The position numbers were made by a program, and so were the translations under genes. A stretch of 64,000 nucleotides of DNA from DASWDH01 sp035318505 (GTDB lineage: Bacteria; Myxococcota_A; Polyangia; Polyangiales; Polyangiaceae): NCBI GenBank assembly GCA_035318505.1, contig DATHEQ010000382.1, forward strand, positions 1 through 64,000, written 5' to 3'. The notes beneath the pieces are model-generated. The model saw nothing but the letters and a program-made list of their open reading frames with translations, made no database searches and was not told the DNA's origin. How positions within the stretch are numbered: the stretch's first letter is position 1; the number at the start of each line of letters is the position of its first letter. Positions 36,301 to 45,482 of the stretch are shown in pieces.

Positions 36301-39078
36301 ATCGGTCGCGCTGCTCACCACGCCATCGGGTGTCGTCACGCTCACCATATCGCCGGTGGTCGCGTCGTATTTCACGCGCGTGATCCCGCGCCCGGGCGCT
36401 TCCGACTCGATCAGGCGCTGCTGCGCATCGTAGCGATTGATTTGCGCCACGAACGTGGACGCCGATCCGAGCAGCTCGACCCGTTCGACCTGACCAATTG
36501 GCGTGCGCAGGGCCCGCGCCTGGTAGGTGAAGTCGAGGTCGGACTGCCCGTTGTGTTGTGCGGTCTCGGTCTCCGATTCGAATAGACAGTGCAATGCACC
36601 CGCGAGCGCGGTCGGGCTCGCCAAGGTTCGCGTCGATGTGAGCTGATACTTGTCGTTGTCGACCCGCGTCGTCAGCGGGCAAAGACCGCTGGCGCTCCAC
36701 TCGAGCGTCTGATGGCGGCTGGCGCGCACAGCGGCGCCGCTCGCGTCGAAGATCCCATCGCCCGTTTCGACAGCACGCCGATAAGCCAAGCCTTGGTACG
36801 TCGTGGCTTCGTAACGCGTTTCCGATACACGGTAGATTCCCGCGGGTAAATCAGGGGTGATCGTGTCGAGATGGACAGTGCGCAGCGGGAGCGCGCTCTG
36901 GTTGTCGTCGTGAAGAAATTCCGTTTCCTCGATCGCCGTCGGACCGGTGCGGCGCACGGTGCCAAACCCCAGCAAGTATTCGCCTTGTGAGTGGAACACC
37001 GGGTGCTCGTAGTCGAATCGGTACTCGAGCGTGTCCAACCCGGCGTCGGCCACGCGCATCAAGCTGAGCAGCGGCGGGCGCGTGGTCAGACCTGGGGTGG
37101 CAGGCGCGCGCTCGTACCCCAGGTCGAGCTGACCGCCCTTGCCGTCTTGCGCCGAAACCAGAAGACCCGCACGGGCAGACGTGAACGAGATCGCGTAAGC
37201 CACCGCGCCGGCGCTGACGACCGCTTGCTCTTCACCCACCCCCTCGAGATCGACGGTGATGGGGTACGACGAGTCCCAGGTCAACCCGCCGAACGCGGGC
37301 ACGTCGATTTGCCGCAAGGAGGTTCCACGGTGCGTGAGCAGGCGCAGCGTCGGCCCGTGCGAAAGGAGGGCGTCGGTCAGTCCGTCGCGGTTGGCGTCGA
37401 CGAAAGCGACTTCGCTGTCCTCGATGCTGCCGATGTCGCCACCGCTTATCGTGAACAGTGGCAAGCGCGCAGCGGCGCCTTCGAAGCCGCCCGTGCCGAG
37501 GCCCGCCCACACGTAGAACGCGGAGTTCGCGGTGGCCACGAGATCGGCGACGCCATCGCCGGTCAGATCGACGATCCAGCTGCGCGAAGGCGCGATCGCT
37601 GGCGTCAGTGGATAGAGCGCAGAATCCGCGAACGCCATGTCCGCGCCGCTGACATTGCGCTTGATCTCGAGCATGCCGCGCGTCAGCCGCACGAGGTCGG
37701 GACGCAAGTCGCGGTCGACATCGGCGAGTCGCGTATTCGGTCCGAGTCGCCAATCGCCGGGGAGCACGAGGCTCCCGAGGTTGTGGCCCTGCCGATCGCA
37801 TCGATAGACGGTGGTGTCGGCCGCCTCTCGCACGAGGCGCAGCACGCTCAGCTCCAGCTGTCCAGGCGTCCAGCGCACGAGCGTGCGCGGCGCGTTGGCG
37901 ACGGATGCGCCGGGGCGGCACAGCGCGAACTCGCTGCCGTCGCGTGGCAAAGGCTCGAAGACGATGCCGCCGTCGATATGCCGGGCCAGCTCCTGATCAT
38001 AGGCGTTCTCGATATCGGTGCGGCCGTCGCGGTTGATGTCGAAGTAACTCGCCTTGGTGGGCGCGAGGCTGCCCGACCCGAAGTGCTCGAGATAACGCGA
38101 AAGCTCGGTAGCTTCGTGGACGGTCGCGCCTAGCGCGTCGTCTTCGCCGAAGCGGTAGCTGTACGCGGCGTCGGGCTCGGTCGCGCCCGATGCGAACACG
38201 CGGTGCACCGTGGTTAGGTAGTGGGCGACGGCGGCGGGGTTGTCGCGGTAGGCGAGCTCGTACCGGTAACGCTCGAGAAAACTCGCGCTCTTGGGATCCC
38301 ACATCGAGACCACGGCCGAACCGACGCGCCGATCGAGCGGCACGGCCGTGCCCGAGCGTCGATCGACGAAGATGCTGGCGAGCGTTTCGTAGTTGAAAGT
38401 GACTGCGGTCTGGGCAATGCCCGCACGTCCGCCATAGCTCACGCGTGCCAGATAGCGGCGGCCCCCCGTGCCGACGGTATATTCGAAGCGGGTTCGTTCT
38501 CCCGTGAGCGTGGTTGCTTCGCTGATCCACCACTCGTAGGTGCCTTGCGCGGTGGTGAGTGCGTCGCTGGCACGAAAAACGTAGCGCGTGCCTTCTGGTC
38601 CAACCGCTGTCCAATCGCCAATGGTGAGCTCGAGGCGCACGCGTGGCTCGAGTCCATCGACATAGTAGGCGCCGTCGTCACCTTGCGAGAGCGCTCCCCA
38701 TGGACTCGTAAAGCGGTCGGTTGCGTAGTCGATGGCGCCGACGGGTCGGAAGCGGCGGACCGATAGCGCGGCGCTCCAACCCATGCCCCACTCGGACAGA
38801 CCTTGATCGGCCACGTACGATGGAAAGAAGTCGAGCGCTGGGGCTCCGCGTTCGGTGGGAGCGGCGAAGGGGCTCGGCAGCGCCGCGCTACCGCGCGCCA
38901 AAGCGTTGGCGCCGAGCTCGAATCCCGCCAAAGCGCTGCCTACCGTTCCACGAGCGGGCCGCTTCAGCTCCGGCGCTTGCACCAGCGCGTCTTGACGCAG
39001 CTGCGCCTGCGCCGGAGCCCCGAGACCGCAGACGACGAGTGCGGTGGTGACGATTCGAGTCAGCGCTCGCGTTTTCAT
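33391..39078 (-). CDS. Secreted Rhs/TcB-like protein with C-terminal toxin-like domain
   Basis: 1895 residues using the ATG at 39078, which has GGGAGAG 6 bp upstream and gives a clear signal peptide (MKTRALTRIVTTALVVCGLG, cleaved near AQA-Q). First third: SpvB/TcB-like, with FG-GAP-type repeats FDINRDGRTD, VDRDLRPD, VDLTGDGVADL and FVDANRDGLTD. Middle: many YD/RHS repeats (YDAQQR, YDALGRVVEV, YDPASGLL, YAYGASG). The core ends with RDYDPFIGQFTTPDP and LYGYAAGDPIGFTDPSGLG. The last 180 residues are unique: a hydrophobic, Cys-containing stretch and then about 80 residues with THVTPRGRYQQPNNGRTD and EDHGVGHSHTHDP, a polymorphic toxin-like end of unknown activity. The Rhs shell normally encapsulates such a domain. 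Followed at 3 bp by a likely immunity gene and preceded at 29 bp by the big lipoprotein gene. Confidence 0.88.
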   Translation of the reverse strand: MKTRALTRIVTTALVVCGLGAPAQAQLRQDALVQAPELKRPARGTVGSALAGFELGANALARGSAALPSPFAAPTERGAPALDFFPSYVADQGLSEWGMGWSAALSVRRFRPVGAIDYATDRFTSPWGALSQGDDGAYYVDGLEPRVRLELTIGDWTAVGPEGTRYVFRASDALTTAQGTYEWWISEATTLTGERTRFEYTVGTGGRRYLARVSYGGRAGIAQTAVTFNYETLASIFVDRRSGTAVPLDRRVGSAVVSMWDPKSASFLERYRYELAYRDNPAAVAHYLTTVHRVFASGATEPDAAYSYRFGEDDALGATVHEATELSRYLEHFGSGSLAPTKASYFDINRDGRTDIENAYDQELARHIDGGIVFEPLPRDGSEFALCRPGASVANAPRTLVRWTPGQLELSVLRLVREAADTTVYRCDRQGHNLGSLVLPGDWRLGPNTRLADVDRDLRPDLVRLTRGMLEIKRNVSGADMAFADSALYPLTPAIAPSRSWIVDLTGDGVADLVATANSAFYVWAGLGTGGFEGAAARLPLFTISGGDIGSIEDSEVAFVDANRDGLTDALLSHGPTLRLLTHRGTSLRQIDVPAFGGLTWDSSYPITVDLEGVGEEQAVVSAGAVAYAISFTSARAGLLVSAQDGKGGQLDLGYERAPATPGLTTRPPLLSLMRVADAGLDTLEYRFDYEHPVFHSQGEYLLGFGTVRRTGPTAIEETEFLHDDNQSALPLRTVHLDTITPDLPAGIYRVSETRYEATTYQGLAYRRAVETGDGIFDASGAAVRASRHQTLEWSASGLCPLTTRVDNDKYQLTSTRTLASPTALAGALHCLFESETETAQHNGQSDLDFTYQARALRTPIGQVERVELLGSASTFVAQINRYDAQQRLIESEAPGRGITRVKYDATTGDMVSVTTPDGVVSSATDRLAVSSAITALAEDRGASTLYQTHFGYDGIERMASRYDNVGAGSAAQPDETVTYAFASAERPASIVARLLVDAASASYANEGEWLSASGAPLAKGKLIPEGWALGAVSVATRSAGRTDTYRRDPVAQQNGHVIQLAELLDPSRSTHLGRSLDSIFGHAPRVESVLQAGTSRTLTQSLALGAAELLRTTYENGAPFSIEHIDGDGRVLQRSDGAGQTTTLVYDALGRVVEVVLPGGTRQSRRFDEFARPRSVTRSDVGHLEYAYDPASGLLHEKREYDQQGALLRRVAQVTDAIGRETLRRHVGTTGTADQSYAFFYDGVGLDGATIAGQRGRLTAVQGPRYETQTVFRPDGKLASKDVSITGWRRIRETYDYFEDGATRSVAREITDASGAPLLNLKRTTERDGYGREVRALIDDGSPHALYTIQYDAEGRIYQVALGAEDSDVPQSWVAPHYDTTTHAARGYLHLGPDWDLAVDNELDPRALTRAERIQHRYRQETPVLHDRFYTYDSRRFLTHLASSDGDATYAYGASGLIDFAADEKGERNLTRTDGAITAGSTTYRFDTAGRLIEREGLALSYGANGQIERATRDGKTFEVAYDESDHRFLKLADGVPVAAYLGDSLLTDHGFIEPLKVAGRVVGVIDNGVFRSVPTDPRGSVIGEPDGTYRPLSPYGVRETHPDLAQALDYVAKGYDADLGLIRMGARDYDPFIGQFTTPDPLFREDMDKCAASPMECNLYGYAAGDPIGFTDPSGLGVLSFLRDVAEGAVDAVVAIPASVVDAGAKVVDMGTMSVAAVGRATGAYEVGYTCLSSTCQQYRSGVSQTELLKQSSIVVPLARTVAAAAQGDGNAIGSLLVVVVGSKVLGKAGGAETKAASAAEGARFIVEENGNVVDTHVTPRGRYQQPNNGRTDILQREDHGVGHSHTHDPKVNTSPTTGKQYMNGFEKPRPVSAEDVANIASGKAVRLPPRGR

Positions 39079-39107
39079 GGATGCTCTCCCGAGGGTGCGC
39101 AGGGGTT

Positions 39108-42100
39108 TCATTTCGATGCCTGCTTGTGCGCAGACGAACCGTCGCCCGAGGGAGGAGGTGGGGGCGGGCTGTCGTCGGAGCCGTGGGGAGGGGGCTTGCA
39201 CGCATTGACGATGCCTTCGAGCTCGTGTCCAGGGGGATCGGTCGCGAACTGCCGCGCGTCGAGTCGCATGAAGAGAACGACCTCGGTGACGGGACGGTCT
39301 GGCGATTCGCCGATACCGTTTCCGAAGGAATGGGTCATGGTGGCGAGCGGCGCGAAGTCGACGGTGAGGTCGGATAACCCCGACAGCCCGACCGGGTTAC
39401 GACCGAGCAACAGGCCCTCGTTGGCGAGCTCTTGGAAGTTGCTATACGCAGCTTCATCGCTCCCATAGAGCAGCGACATTCCCGACACGAGGGCGGCCGG
39501 ATCGGTCAGCTTGAAGTCGAGTAGCCCGCCTTCGGTCATGAACGGCTGGCTGGCGCGCGCATTGGGCTCCAGGTAGCGTCCACTCAACGACAGCTGACGT
39601 AGCTCCTCATCATAGTCGTCCGTCTGGTTGGCAAAGTAGAGGCCCCATTGCTGCACCGCGGGCGTCGCGAGAAAACAGGACAGCGTGGCCTGTCCACCAT
39701 TGCGCCGGTAAACGTCCTCGGCGTCGATGCCGAACTCGACGCGCGTCGACGCGCGCACGCACGCGGGGTCGGCTTGGTCGCGCTTGCAGTGCGTACCAGG
39801 GAGCTGCGAACAGTCCGCGTCGCTCGTGCACGCCTTGACGGGCACGGTCTGCGTACTTCGCAGCGCGGCTTCGATCGCATTCCAGACCGCGAACGCTCGG
39901 GCCGTGCTCGCGTTCGGCAGTCCCGTTGTCGATGCCGGACATCCGGGGCACCCGGGGCGCCACCCCGCTGGACGCCGGAAACTCACGCCCACGATGGGTT
40001 GATTCAACGGGTCCGGCAGATGCGTGATGGGATCGGCCGCGTACGCGTCACGCAGCTTCTGAAGCAGTCGCGCGAGATCATCGATGAGCGGCAGCGGATC
40101 GCCGTCGGGCCCGATGTTGGCGAGCGCCTGCGCGTCGAGCTTGAACGAAGAGCTGGCGCGCGCGTTGCGGATGGCCTCGGGATGCCAGAGCTCCATGATG
40201 GGCAGGAGCGTCTCGGCGGCGCTCGCGCCGAGCTTTTGCGCCGACTCGACGAGCGAATGCTCGTCGCTACCGCTGCTGAATTCGTCGAACGTGCGTAGAC
40301 GCCAAACCGGCAGCAATGTGGCGGCCTCAGCACTCGCTTGCAGCGCCGCCTGGTCGCGGATCATCGCATCGACCTCGAGCATGACGTCGGTTGCGCGACG
40401 CTCGAGCGCTTGGCGCTCGACCGCAATTTCGATGGCGGATACCTCGCGCCGCAAGTACGCGTCGATCAGGTCGTGCAGCACCGGCGGGACTGCGGCGAGC
40501 TCGAATCCGGAGAGGGTTTGCAAGCGCAGCGTCGCGTCAGCGCCGATCTGCGTCAGCTGCGACTGCAAAACGCGACCCTGGGCCAGGATGGTCGCGCGGG
40601 TGGCTCGCGTCTCGTCGATCACCTGCCGCAATGCCTCGATGCTCTTGATCGCGACGGTGGTGGTCGGCGTCGCCAGGCGAACCGAAACGGTGATGGCGTT
40701 GGGATCGTTCGGGGGACTGAGCTCCCCGCACTTCGCGTCGCCCGGTGCCCAAGCATCGTTCACGACGAAGTAGAGTTCCGAATCGGCCGCCAACACGAAC
40801 GTCGTCGACGGTCGCTGCACGATATGCACCGCCCGGATGTCGCCTGAATTGCCGGCGCCGGGAGGAAGCTCGATGAGCAGCAGAGCCCCGGCCGGCAAGT
40901 TGGGAAAAGGCGTGTTCGGTAGACGTAAGCCGCCTTGAAAGCGGACGGAGTCCGACTGTGAGGACGTCGACGAATCGTCGATGGGGTCGATGCTGTTCAA
41001 GCTGGCCTTGAAGCCCTGGGCGAGACCGCCACCAATGATGGGGATGCAGGCGAGGCCGCCTACGATGCGTCCGGCGTGACCGCTGTCCTTCATGTCTTCG
41101 TCGGCGCTGTGCGCCTCGACCCGCGAGCTATCGCTGCTCAGCTGGAAACCTTCGGGACCGACCGTCGTGCCTGGATGCGGCGCAAACGAAAGCGGCGGTG
41201 CCTTGGGCCGGTCCTTCCAGAAAGCTAGGTACCGTTCCAATACGTCGGCCAGGCCTTCGGGGTGACTGCTGTCCAAGCGCGTCAGCGCGCAAAGCGGCGT
41301 GTACTCGCCGGATGCCTCGACGACGACGAGCTGGTTGGCCTGAGCGGCGATCTTGGCGATCCCCGGTTGCCCGAGCTCGATGTCGCCCGCCGCCAGCAGC
41401 TCGATCGGCTGCGGCATGTGCTCGGCGTTCTCGACGCGGCTCGCGTTGAAGCCGTGGACGACGAAGCGCCGCGTGTCTCCCACCGAGACGAACGAGCCGG
41501 TGTCGAGCGGGCCCTCGATGTCCGCCATGCGATCAGCGGTGGCGCCGAGACCGCGGTCCAGTGCCTTGAGCGATGCCGACAACCCCGCAGCATCGCTGTT
41601 TAGCAGTTCGAGCGCGCGATCGAGCTCGGTCAGACGTACCGTAGCCGCATCGAGCGCGCGATTGGAATCGCTCTGCGCGAGTGCGTCTCGCACTGCGTCA
41701 CGGCGCTCGGTTTGGTAGTGCTCGATGTCGCGCGAAAAGGCACTGTGGGCGTCGTTGATGGCCGCGATAGTCGCTTGGCGCCCGGCCGCACTGACGTTGG
41801 CGTGAATGCGCCGCTCGCTCTCGATGCCGAACATTCCGTTCGCGAGATAGGCAAGCGATCGCTCTGAGGCCGTGCGCACCACCTCGGCCGCGCCCGTCGC
41901 GGCAAGGCCAAGCGTGCCCACGTCGGCTTGCTCCAAGGCGACGCTTTCCGATTCGCCGGTCGCAGCATCGACTGCACTGCGCAGTGCCGCGTGGTTATCG
42001 GACACACGTTGAAAAACCGCTCGCCACGGGTCGTCGCTGCTGAGCCGTGCGAGAGCGGCCCCAAGTGTCTCATGGTTGCCGGCGACGATTGCATCGCGAT

Positions 42101-43814
42101 CGAGCGCAGCGATCGCGCGCCACAAATTGCTGACGTTCGTATTGGCGAGGCTGGGCGTGAGAGCCCGCGGACCGCATCCGCCGAGCCGGCAGGCGATGTC
42201 GTGAAACGGCTCCACCCGTTCGAGATTGCGACGGAGGCCAGTCAGGGCTTCGGCGCTCAGCTTGAGCAGCAAATCCCCGCTCACCGCGGACGCCGTGACG
42301 ACGATGGCCGGCAGCACTTCGACCGTCTCCGATTGAACGGCCGGAATCGGCGCGCCGAGGCCGCTGTAAGCGGCCCGCAAGACGTCGCGGTCGAGGCGAT
42401 CGGCACGCGCCGCGGTGAGACCGATCGCTGCGCTCACCTCGCCCTCGGACGGCGTGCCCGAAGCGAAGAGATCGTCCAATCCCGCGGTTGTGCGCCGCGC
42501 CTTGTGTGCCGAAGCCCAGAAAGCTCCGGTGATCTCGCTGATCGAGGCGCTGGTGGCCGCGTCGACATCCGGGTTACCCGCGAGCGCGAGACTCTGGCGT
42601 TGCGCTTTGTACCAACGGTCCATCAGCACCAAGGTCCGCTCGAGCTCGGGATAGCGTTGGTCGGCCGGAGCAACTGCCGCATCGTTCAGAGCTTGCCGCT
42701 CGTCGAGCGCGGCGATGGCTGCGCCGACGATGGTGCGCGCGATTTCACCGACGCGCGTGCTGAGCTCAGCGTCGACACAGGCATGCTCGGGGCTCGCCTC
42801 GTCGCTCGCGCCATTGACGCGTTCGAACAGCGCGACGCAATCGTCCGCCGCGACCCAAGCTACGCTCGCTCGCCCCGCGGCATTTTCAGTCGCCGACACG
42901 CGCGCGCAGTACGCCAAATCGCGTTCGAGGCTCGAGGCAGCTTCCGGCGGACATTCTGCCGGCACCGCTAGGCTGAACTGCGGTTCGCAAGCGAGCGCGG
43001 TTTGACGCTCGCCGAGCGTGAAGCGATCGCGCGCTGCAGCGCGCTGCGCCGCCGTGAGTTGATCGCCCGCCAGCCCGGTGACGACGCGCATGCGCGCGCC
43101 GACCCCCGTATGCACATCGGGGCTCGCCATGGCAGGGTCGGAAAATCGACTCTGAAGACAGGCGAATTTGTTGCGCACCGACCCCGGCGTGTCCATCGCG
43201 ATCTGGTCGCAAGTCGTGCAGACCGGTTCGACTTGCGCTGACACCTGCGCCTGCTGCTTCAGCTGTTCGAGCGTCAAGCCACTGGCGGACACCGAAAGTG
43301 CCGGATCGAAAGCACAGCTTGGGTCTGCGAACGCACACGTCGCCGCGCCGCATACGGCGCCGCGTCCCAGGTTGGCGAGCCCGGGCCGGTCCGGGTCAGG
43401 GCCGCAGACTTGCCAACATGTCTCTCGCGGACATTGGTTCGGCGGCGTACCCGGATCGCACCACGGAGGCTCAGGATCGCATTCCAGCCAACACATCTGG
43501 CCGGGCTCTACTTCCCACCCGAAGCTCGGATCCCGGCACAGGTCCCACCCACAGTGTTCTGAGCTGCGGATCGAGCACGTGCCCCAGCGGTGATAGTGCC
43601 AGGGGCCCGTGCATGCGCTCTTCACCAGATCGGTGGCGGCACACGCGGGAGCAGGTGCCGACGTCAGCTCGAGCGCCGAGGCCGTCGACGCAGCGCTGTC
43701 GTCGTCGGTTGACCGCGCATCGGAGCAGCTGGCGAGCACGGTAACCGCGCTGGCCATCAGGCAATGCAAATAGGGTGAAAACGTCCGAGGCCGGGGTGAT
43801 CGGAGCACGGGCAT
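39108..43814 (-). CDS. Very large Cys-containing lipoprotein, likely partner of the Rhs protein
   Basis: 1568 residues from the ATG at 43814 behind a strong GGAAGGA; an upstream Met at 43847 lacks a site. Lipobox VLASC (Cys about 30). Residues 55-150 are Cys-rich (many paired Cys, for example CWLECDPEPPWC and CWQVCGPD), likely disulfide bonded. A long region, about 300-800 and 1000-1170, is helical and Ala/Glu/Arg-rich. A short glycine-rich hydrophobic segment (IVGGLACIPIIGGGLAQGF) is near 930. A second Cys-rich insert (CTSDADCSQLPGTHC) is near 1340. The C-terminal tail is Pro-rich. I do not recognise the family as a whole. Same strand and 29 bp from the Rhs gene suggests a common complex, by loose analogy with TcA/TcB-TcC, but that is inference. 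Confidence 0.75.
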   Translation of the reverse strand: MPVLRSPRPRTFSPYLHCLMASAVTVLASCSDARSTDDDSAASTASALELTSAPAPACAATDLVKSACTGPWHYHRWGTCSIRSSEHCGWDLCRDPSFGWEVEPGQMCWLECDPEPPWCDPGTPPNQCPRETCWQVCGPDPDRPGLANLGRGAVCGAATCAFADPSCAFDPALSVSASGLTLEQLKQQAQVSAQVEPVCTTCDQIAMDTPGSVRNKFACLQSRFSDPAMASPDVHTGVGARMRVVTGLAGDQLTAAQRAAARDRFTLGERQTALACEPQFSLAVPAECPPEAASSLERDLAYCARVSATENAAGRASVAWVAADDCVALFERVNGASDEASPEHACVDAELSTRVGEIARTIVGAAIAALDERQALNDAAVAPADQRYPELERTLVLMDRWYKAQRQSLALAGNPDVDAATSASISEITGAFWASAHKARRTTAGLDDLFASGTPSEGEVSAAIGLTAARADRLDRDVLRAAYSGLGAPIPAVQSETVEVLPAIVVTASAVSGDLLLKLSAEALTGLRRNLERVEPFHDIACRLGGCGPRALTPSLANTNVSNLWRAIAALDRDAIVAGNHETLGAALARLSSDDPWRAVFQRVSDNHAALRSAVDAATGESESVALEQADVGTLGLAATGAAEVVRTASERSLAYLANGMFGIESERRIHANVSAAGRQATIAAINDAHSAFSRDIEHYQTERRDAVRDALAQSDSNRALDAATVRLTELDRALELLNSDAAGLSASLKALDRGLGATADRMADIEGPLDTGSFVSVGDTRRFVVHGFNASRVENAEHMPQPIELLAAGDIELGQPGIAKIAAQANQLVVVEASGEYTPLCALTRLDSSHPEGLADVLERYLAFWKDRPKAPPLSFAPHPGTTVGPEGFQLSSDSSRVEAHSADEDMKDSGHAGRIVGGLACIPIIGGGLAQGFKASLNSIDPIDDSSTSSQSDSVRFQGGLRLPNTPFPNLPAGALLLIELPPGAGNSGDIRAVHIVQRPSTTFVLAADSELYFVVNDAWAPGDAKCGELSPPNDPNAITVSVRLATPTTTVAIKSIEALRQVIDETRATRATILAQGRVLQSQLTQIGADATLRLQTLSGFELAAVPPVLHDLIDAYLRREVSAIEIAVERQALERRATDVMLEVDAMIRDQAALQASAEAATLLPVWRLRTFDEFSSGSDEHSLVESAQKLGASAAETLLPIMELWHPEAIRNARASSSFKLDAQALANIGPDGDPLPLIDDLARLLQKLRDAYAADPITHLPDPLNQPIVGVSFRRPAGWRPGCPGCPASTTGLPNASTARAFAVWNAIEAALRSTQTVPVKACTSDADCSQLPGTHCKRDQADPACVRASTRVEFGIDAEDVYRRNGGQATLSCFLATPAVQQWGLYFANQTDDYDEELRQLSLSGRYLEPNARASQPFMTEGGLLDFKLTDPAALVSGMSLLYGSDEAAYSNFQELANEGLLLGRNPVGLSGLSDLTVDFAPLATMTHSFGNGIGESPDRPVTEVVLFMRLDARQFATDPPGHELEGIVNACKPPPHGSDDSPPPPPPSGDGSSAHKQASK

Positions 43815-43931
43815 GGTGAATCCTTCCGCGATGACCCCTGGGTCCAACGCCGTCGTTCAAGCGAACGACACGATGGGGGGTTCTAACGGAAGGAATCGGA
43901 AACCGAGCGCGAAAGGCGACAAACATTCGAA

Positions 43932-43955
43932 CGCGACGCTCACGTGAGCGTCGCG
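43932..43955. terminator. 24-bp perfect palindrome, possible terminator
   Basis: Fully self-complementary 24 bp, with arms CGCGACGCTC and GAGCGTCGCG around an ACGT centre. It begins 64 bp past the stop of the leftward hydrolase gene and 118 bp upstream of the large lipoprotein start. On the minus strand it is followed by a modest T-rich stretch (TTCGAATGTTTG), which fits a weak intrinsic terminator; a protein-binding site is the alternative. Confidence 0.45.
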
Positions 43956-44018
43956 ACCTCACGTGGGGCGCGTGCTCTCCGCGTCGCGCGTCGCGGGTCG
44001 CGTCGCGAAGAAAACCGA

Positions 44019-45410
44019 CTACTTGACCCCCGCCGCGTTCTCGGGCGGCACATTGAACATGTAGTTGCAGGCGTCTCGATATTTCGCGACCCCGCAAAAA
44101 TCCGTGTGGTCTCCGCTCGCCACTTTCAAACGATGGGTGCCGCTGTAGGGCGGCGCGGCAGCATCGACGTCCACCACTTGCCCGACGTACCCGATCTTTT
44201 GCATCGCCAAGAGGTGTTCGGGATGCTGAGCGTCGATAGCCCCCGTCATCGCGTAGAAGCGATCGAGAGGGGTCTTCGGTGCTTCACTGAACCAGCTGGC
44301 GACCGTTCCTGTCGCGCATGCCGGGTCGGTGCCGCAGGAGTTGTCACGCGGGCCGGCGAGAGAGACCGCTCCCGCGAGCGGGCGCACCATGGCAATCCGC
44401 GCCGCCGAGCTGGCACCGTGGGACATTCCGGAGACGATGACGTCGGACCATCGCACCGACCCATCCGCGTTCAAGTAATAGCCCCAGTCCTCTTCCGGGT
44501 AGAGGCCTTGCAAATATTTGAGCCCCTTGGCGACGCGCCCTTCGATGCTGTCCGCCTTACCGATATGCACGGTAGCAAATTCGAATTTCTCGGTGTGGTC
44601 GACACCTTCGAAGACTTCGAGTCGAGCATCGCCGTAGAAGGCCGCGTCCTCGCGCACGATGTTGTAATCCGTGTAGTAGGTCACCGCGAAAACGTGAAAT
44701 CCGCGCGCGCCCACGAAGTTGCCTACGCCGCCCACGTAGCCCGTGGTGCTCCCCGAGCCGCCCAGCGTTACGACCAGTTTTCCCATGATCGTTGCTGCGC
44801 GCGGATCGATGATCGCGACTTCGTTGCCGTCGCTGAAGGTCGTAGCTGGGTTGACGTCCGCGTCCGCCTGGCTCGGTTTGAAAGTGTGTTGATGAAGCTC
44901 CTTCGTCGCCGTGACGTGGATCGAGCGCGGCGAAGAACTGTCACCGTCGCGCGCATCGATCGCGCCGGAATCGAGCGATCCACCTGCACCACTGTCCGTC
45001 GCCGTGCCCCCCGAGCTTCCGCCGTTGGTGCCCCCGTTTCCTCCCGCGGTCGTGGAGCCGCCGCTCGCGCCGCCCACACCGCCCGCGCCGCCCGCAGTCG
45101 TGGAGCCGCCGTTCGCGCCGGCGCCCGTGGAGCCGCCATTCGCGCCCGCACCTGCAGAACCGCCACTCGCCCCTGCGCCTGCGCCCGCAGAGCCGCCACT
45201 CGCCCCTGCGCCCGTGGAGCTCGCGTCATTCGTGCCGCCCGCGCCCGCTCCGCTTTGCCCGCCCTTTCCGGTTGGATTTCCGGGAGCGGGACCGGGGGAT
45301 AGCGTTCCCTCGCCGCACGACCACAGCAGCGCGAAGCAGAACGAGCTCCACGCAATGCGGCCAACGGCTGGCCCCCACGAAAGACGAGTCCGGCGTCGCT
45401 GCGGCATCAC
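44019..45410 (-). CDS. Lipoprotein alpha/beta hydrolase with Gly-rich linker
   Basis: 463 residues (GTG at 45410 followed directly by ATG; strong AAGGAGG upstream). Signal peptide with lipobox ALLWSC (Cys about 32), then about 115 residues of Gly/Ala/Ser/Thr linker with near-perfect repeats (GAGASGGSA, GAGANGGST). The catalytic domain from about 165 has the nucleophile elbow GMSHGAS (Ser about 346) and a likely catalytic His in ASGDHTDFCG near the C-terminus. It resembles the BPSS1187-like group of secreted alpha/beta hydrolases. The substrate is unknown. Same orientation as the pectate lyase gene 72 bp upstream, so possibly co-transcribed and involved in plant-polymer use (inference). Confidence 0.8.
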   Translation of the reverse strand: MMPQRRRTRLSWGPAVGRIAWSSFCFALLWSCGEGTLSPGPAPGNPTGKGGQSGAGAGGTNDASSTGAGASGGSAGAGAGASGGSAGAGANGGSTGAGANGGSTTAGGAGGVGGASGGSTTAGGNGGTNGGSSGGTATDSGAGGSLDSGAIDARDGDSSSPRSIHVTATKELHQHTFKPSQADADVNPATTFSDGNEVAIIDPRAATIMGKLVVTLGGSGSTTGYVGGVGNFVGARGFHVFAVTYYTDYNIVREDAAFYGDARLEVFEGVDHTEKFEFATVHIGKADSIEGRVAKGLKYLQGLYPEEDWGYYLNADGSVRWSDVIVSGMSHGASSAARIAMVRPLAGAVSLAGPRDNSCGTDPACATGTVASWFSEAPKTPLDRFYAMTGAIDAQHPEHLLAMQKIGYVGQVVDVDAAAPPYSGTHRLKVASGDHTDFCGVAKYRDACNYMFNVPPENAAGVK

Positions 45411-45482
45411 TTCTTTACCTCCTTCGACCCCCGGACAGCCTTCGATCGTGTCGTCAACTCTACGAGCGCGCCGGGCGTTTGG

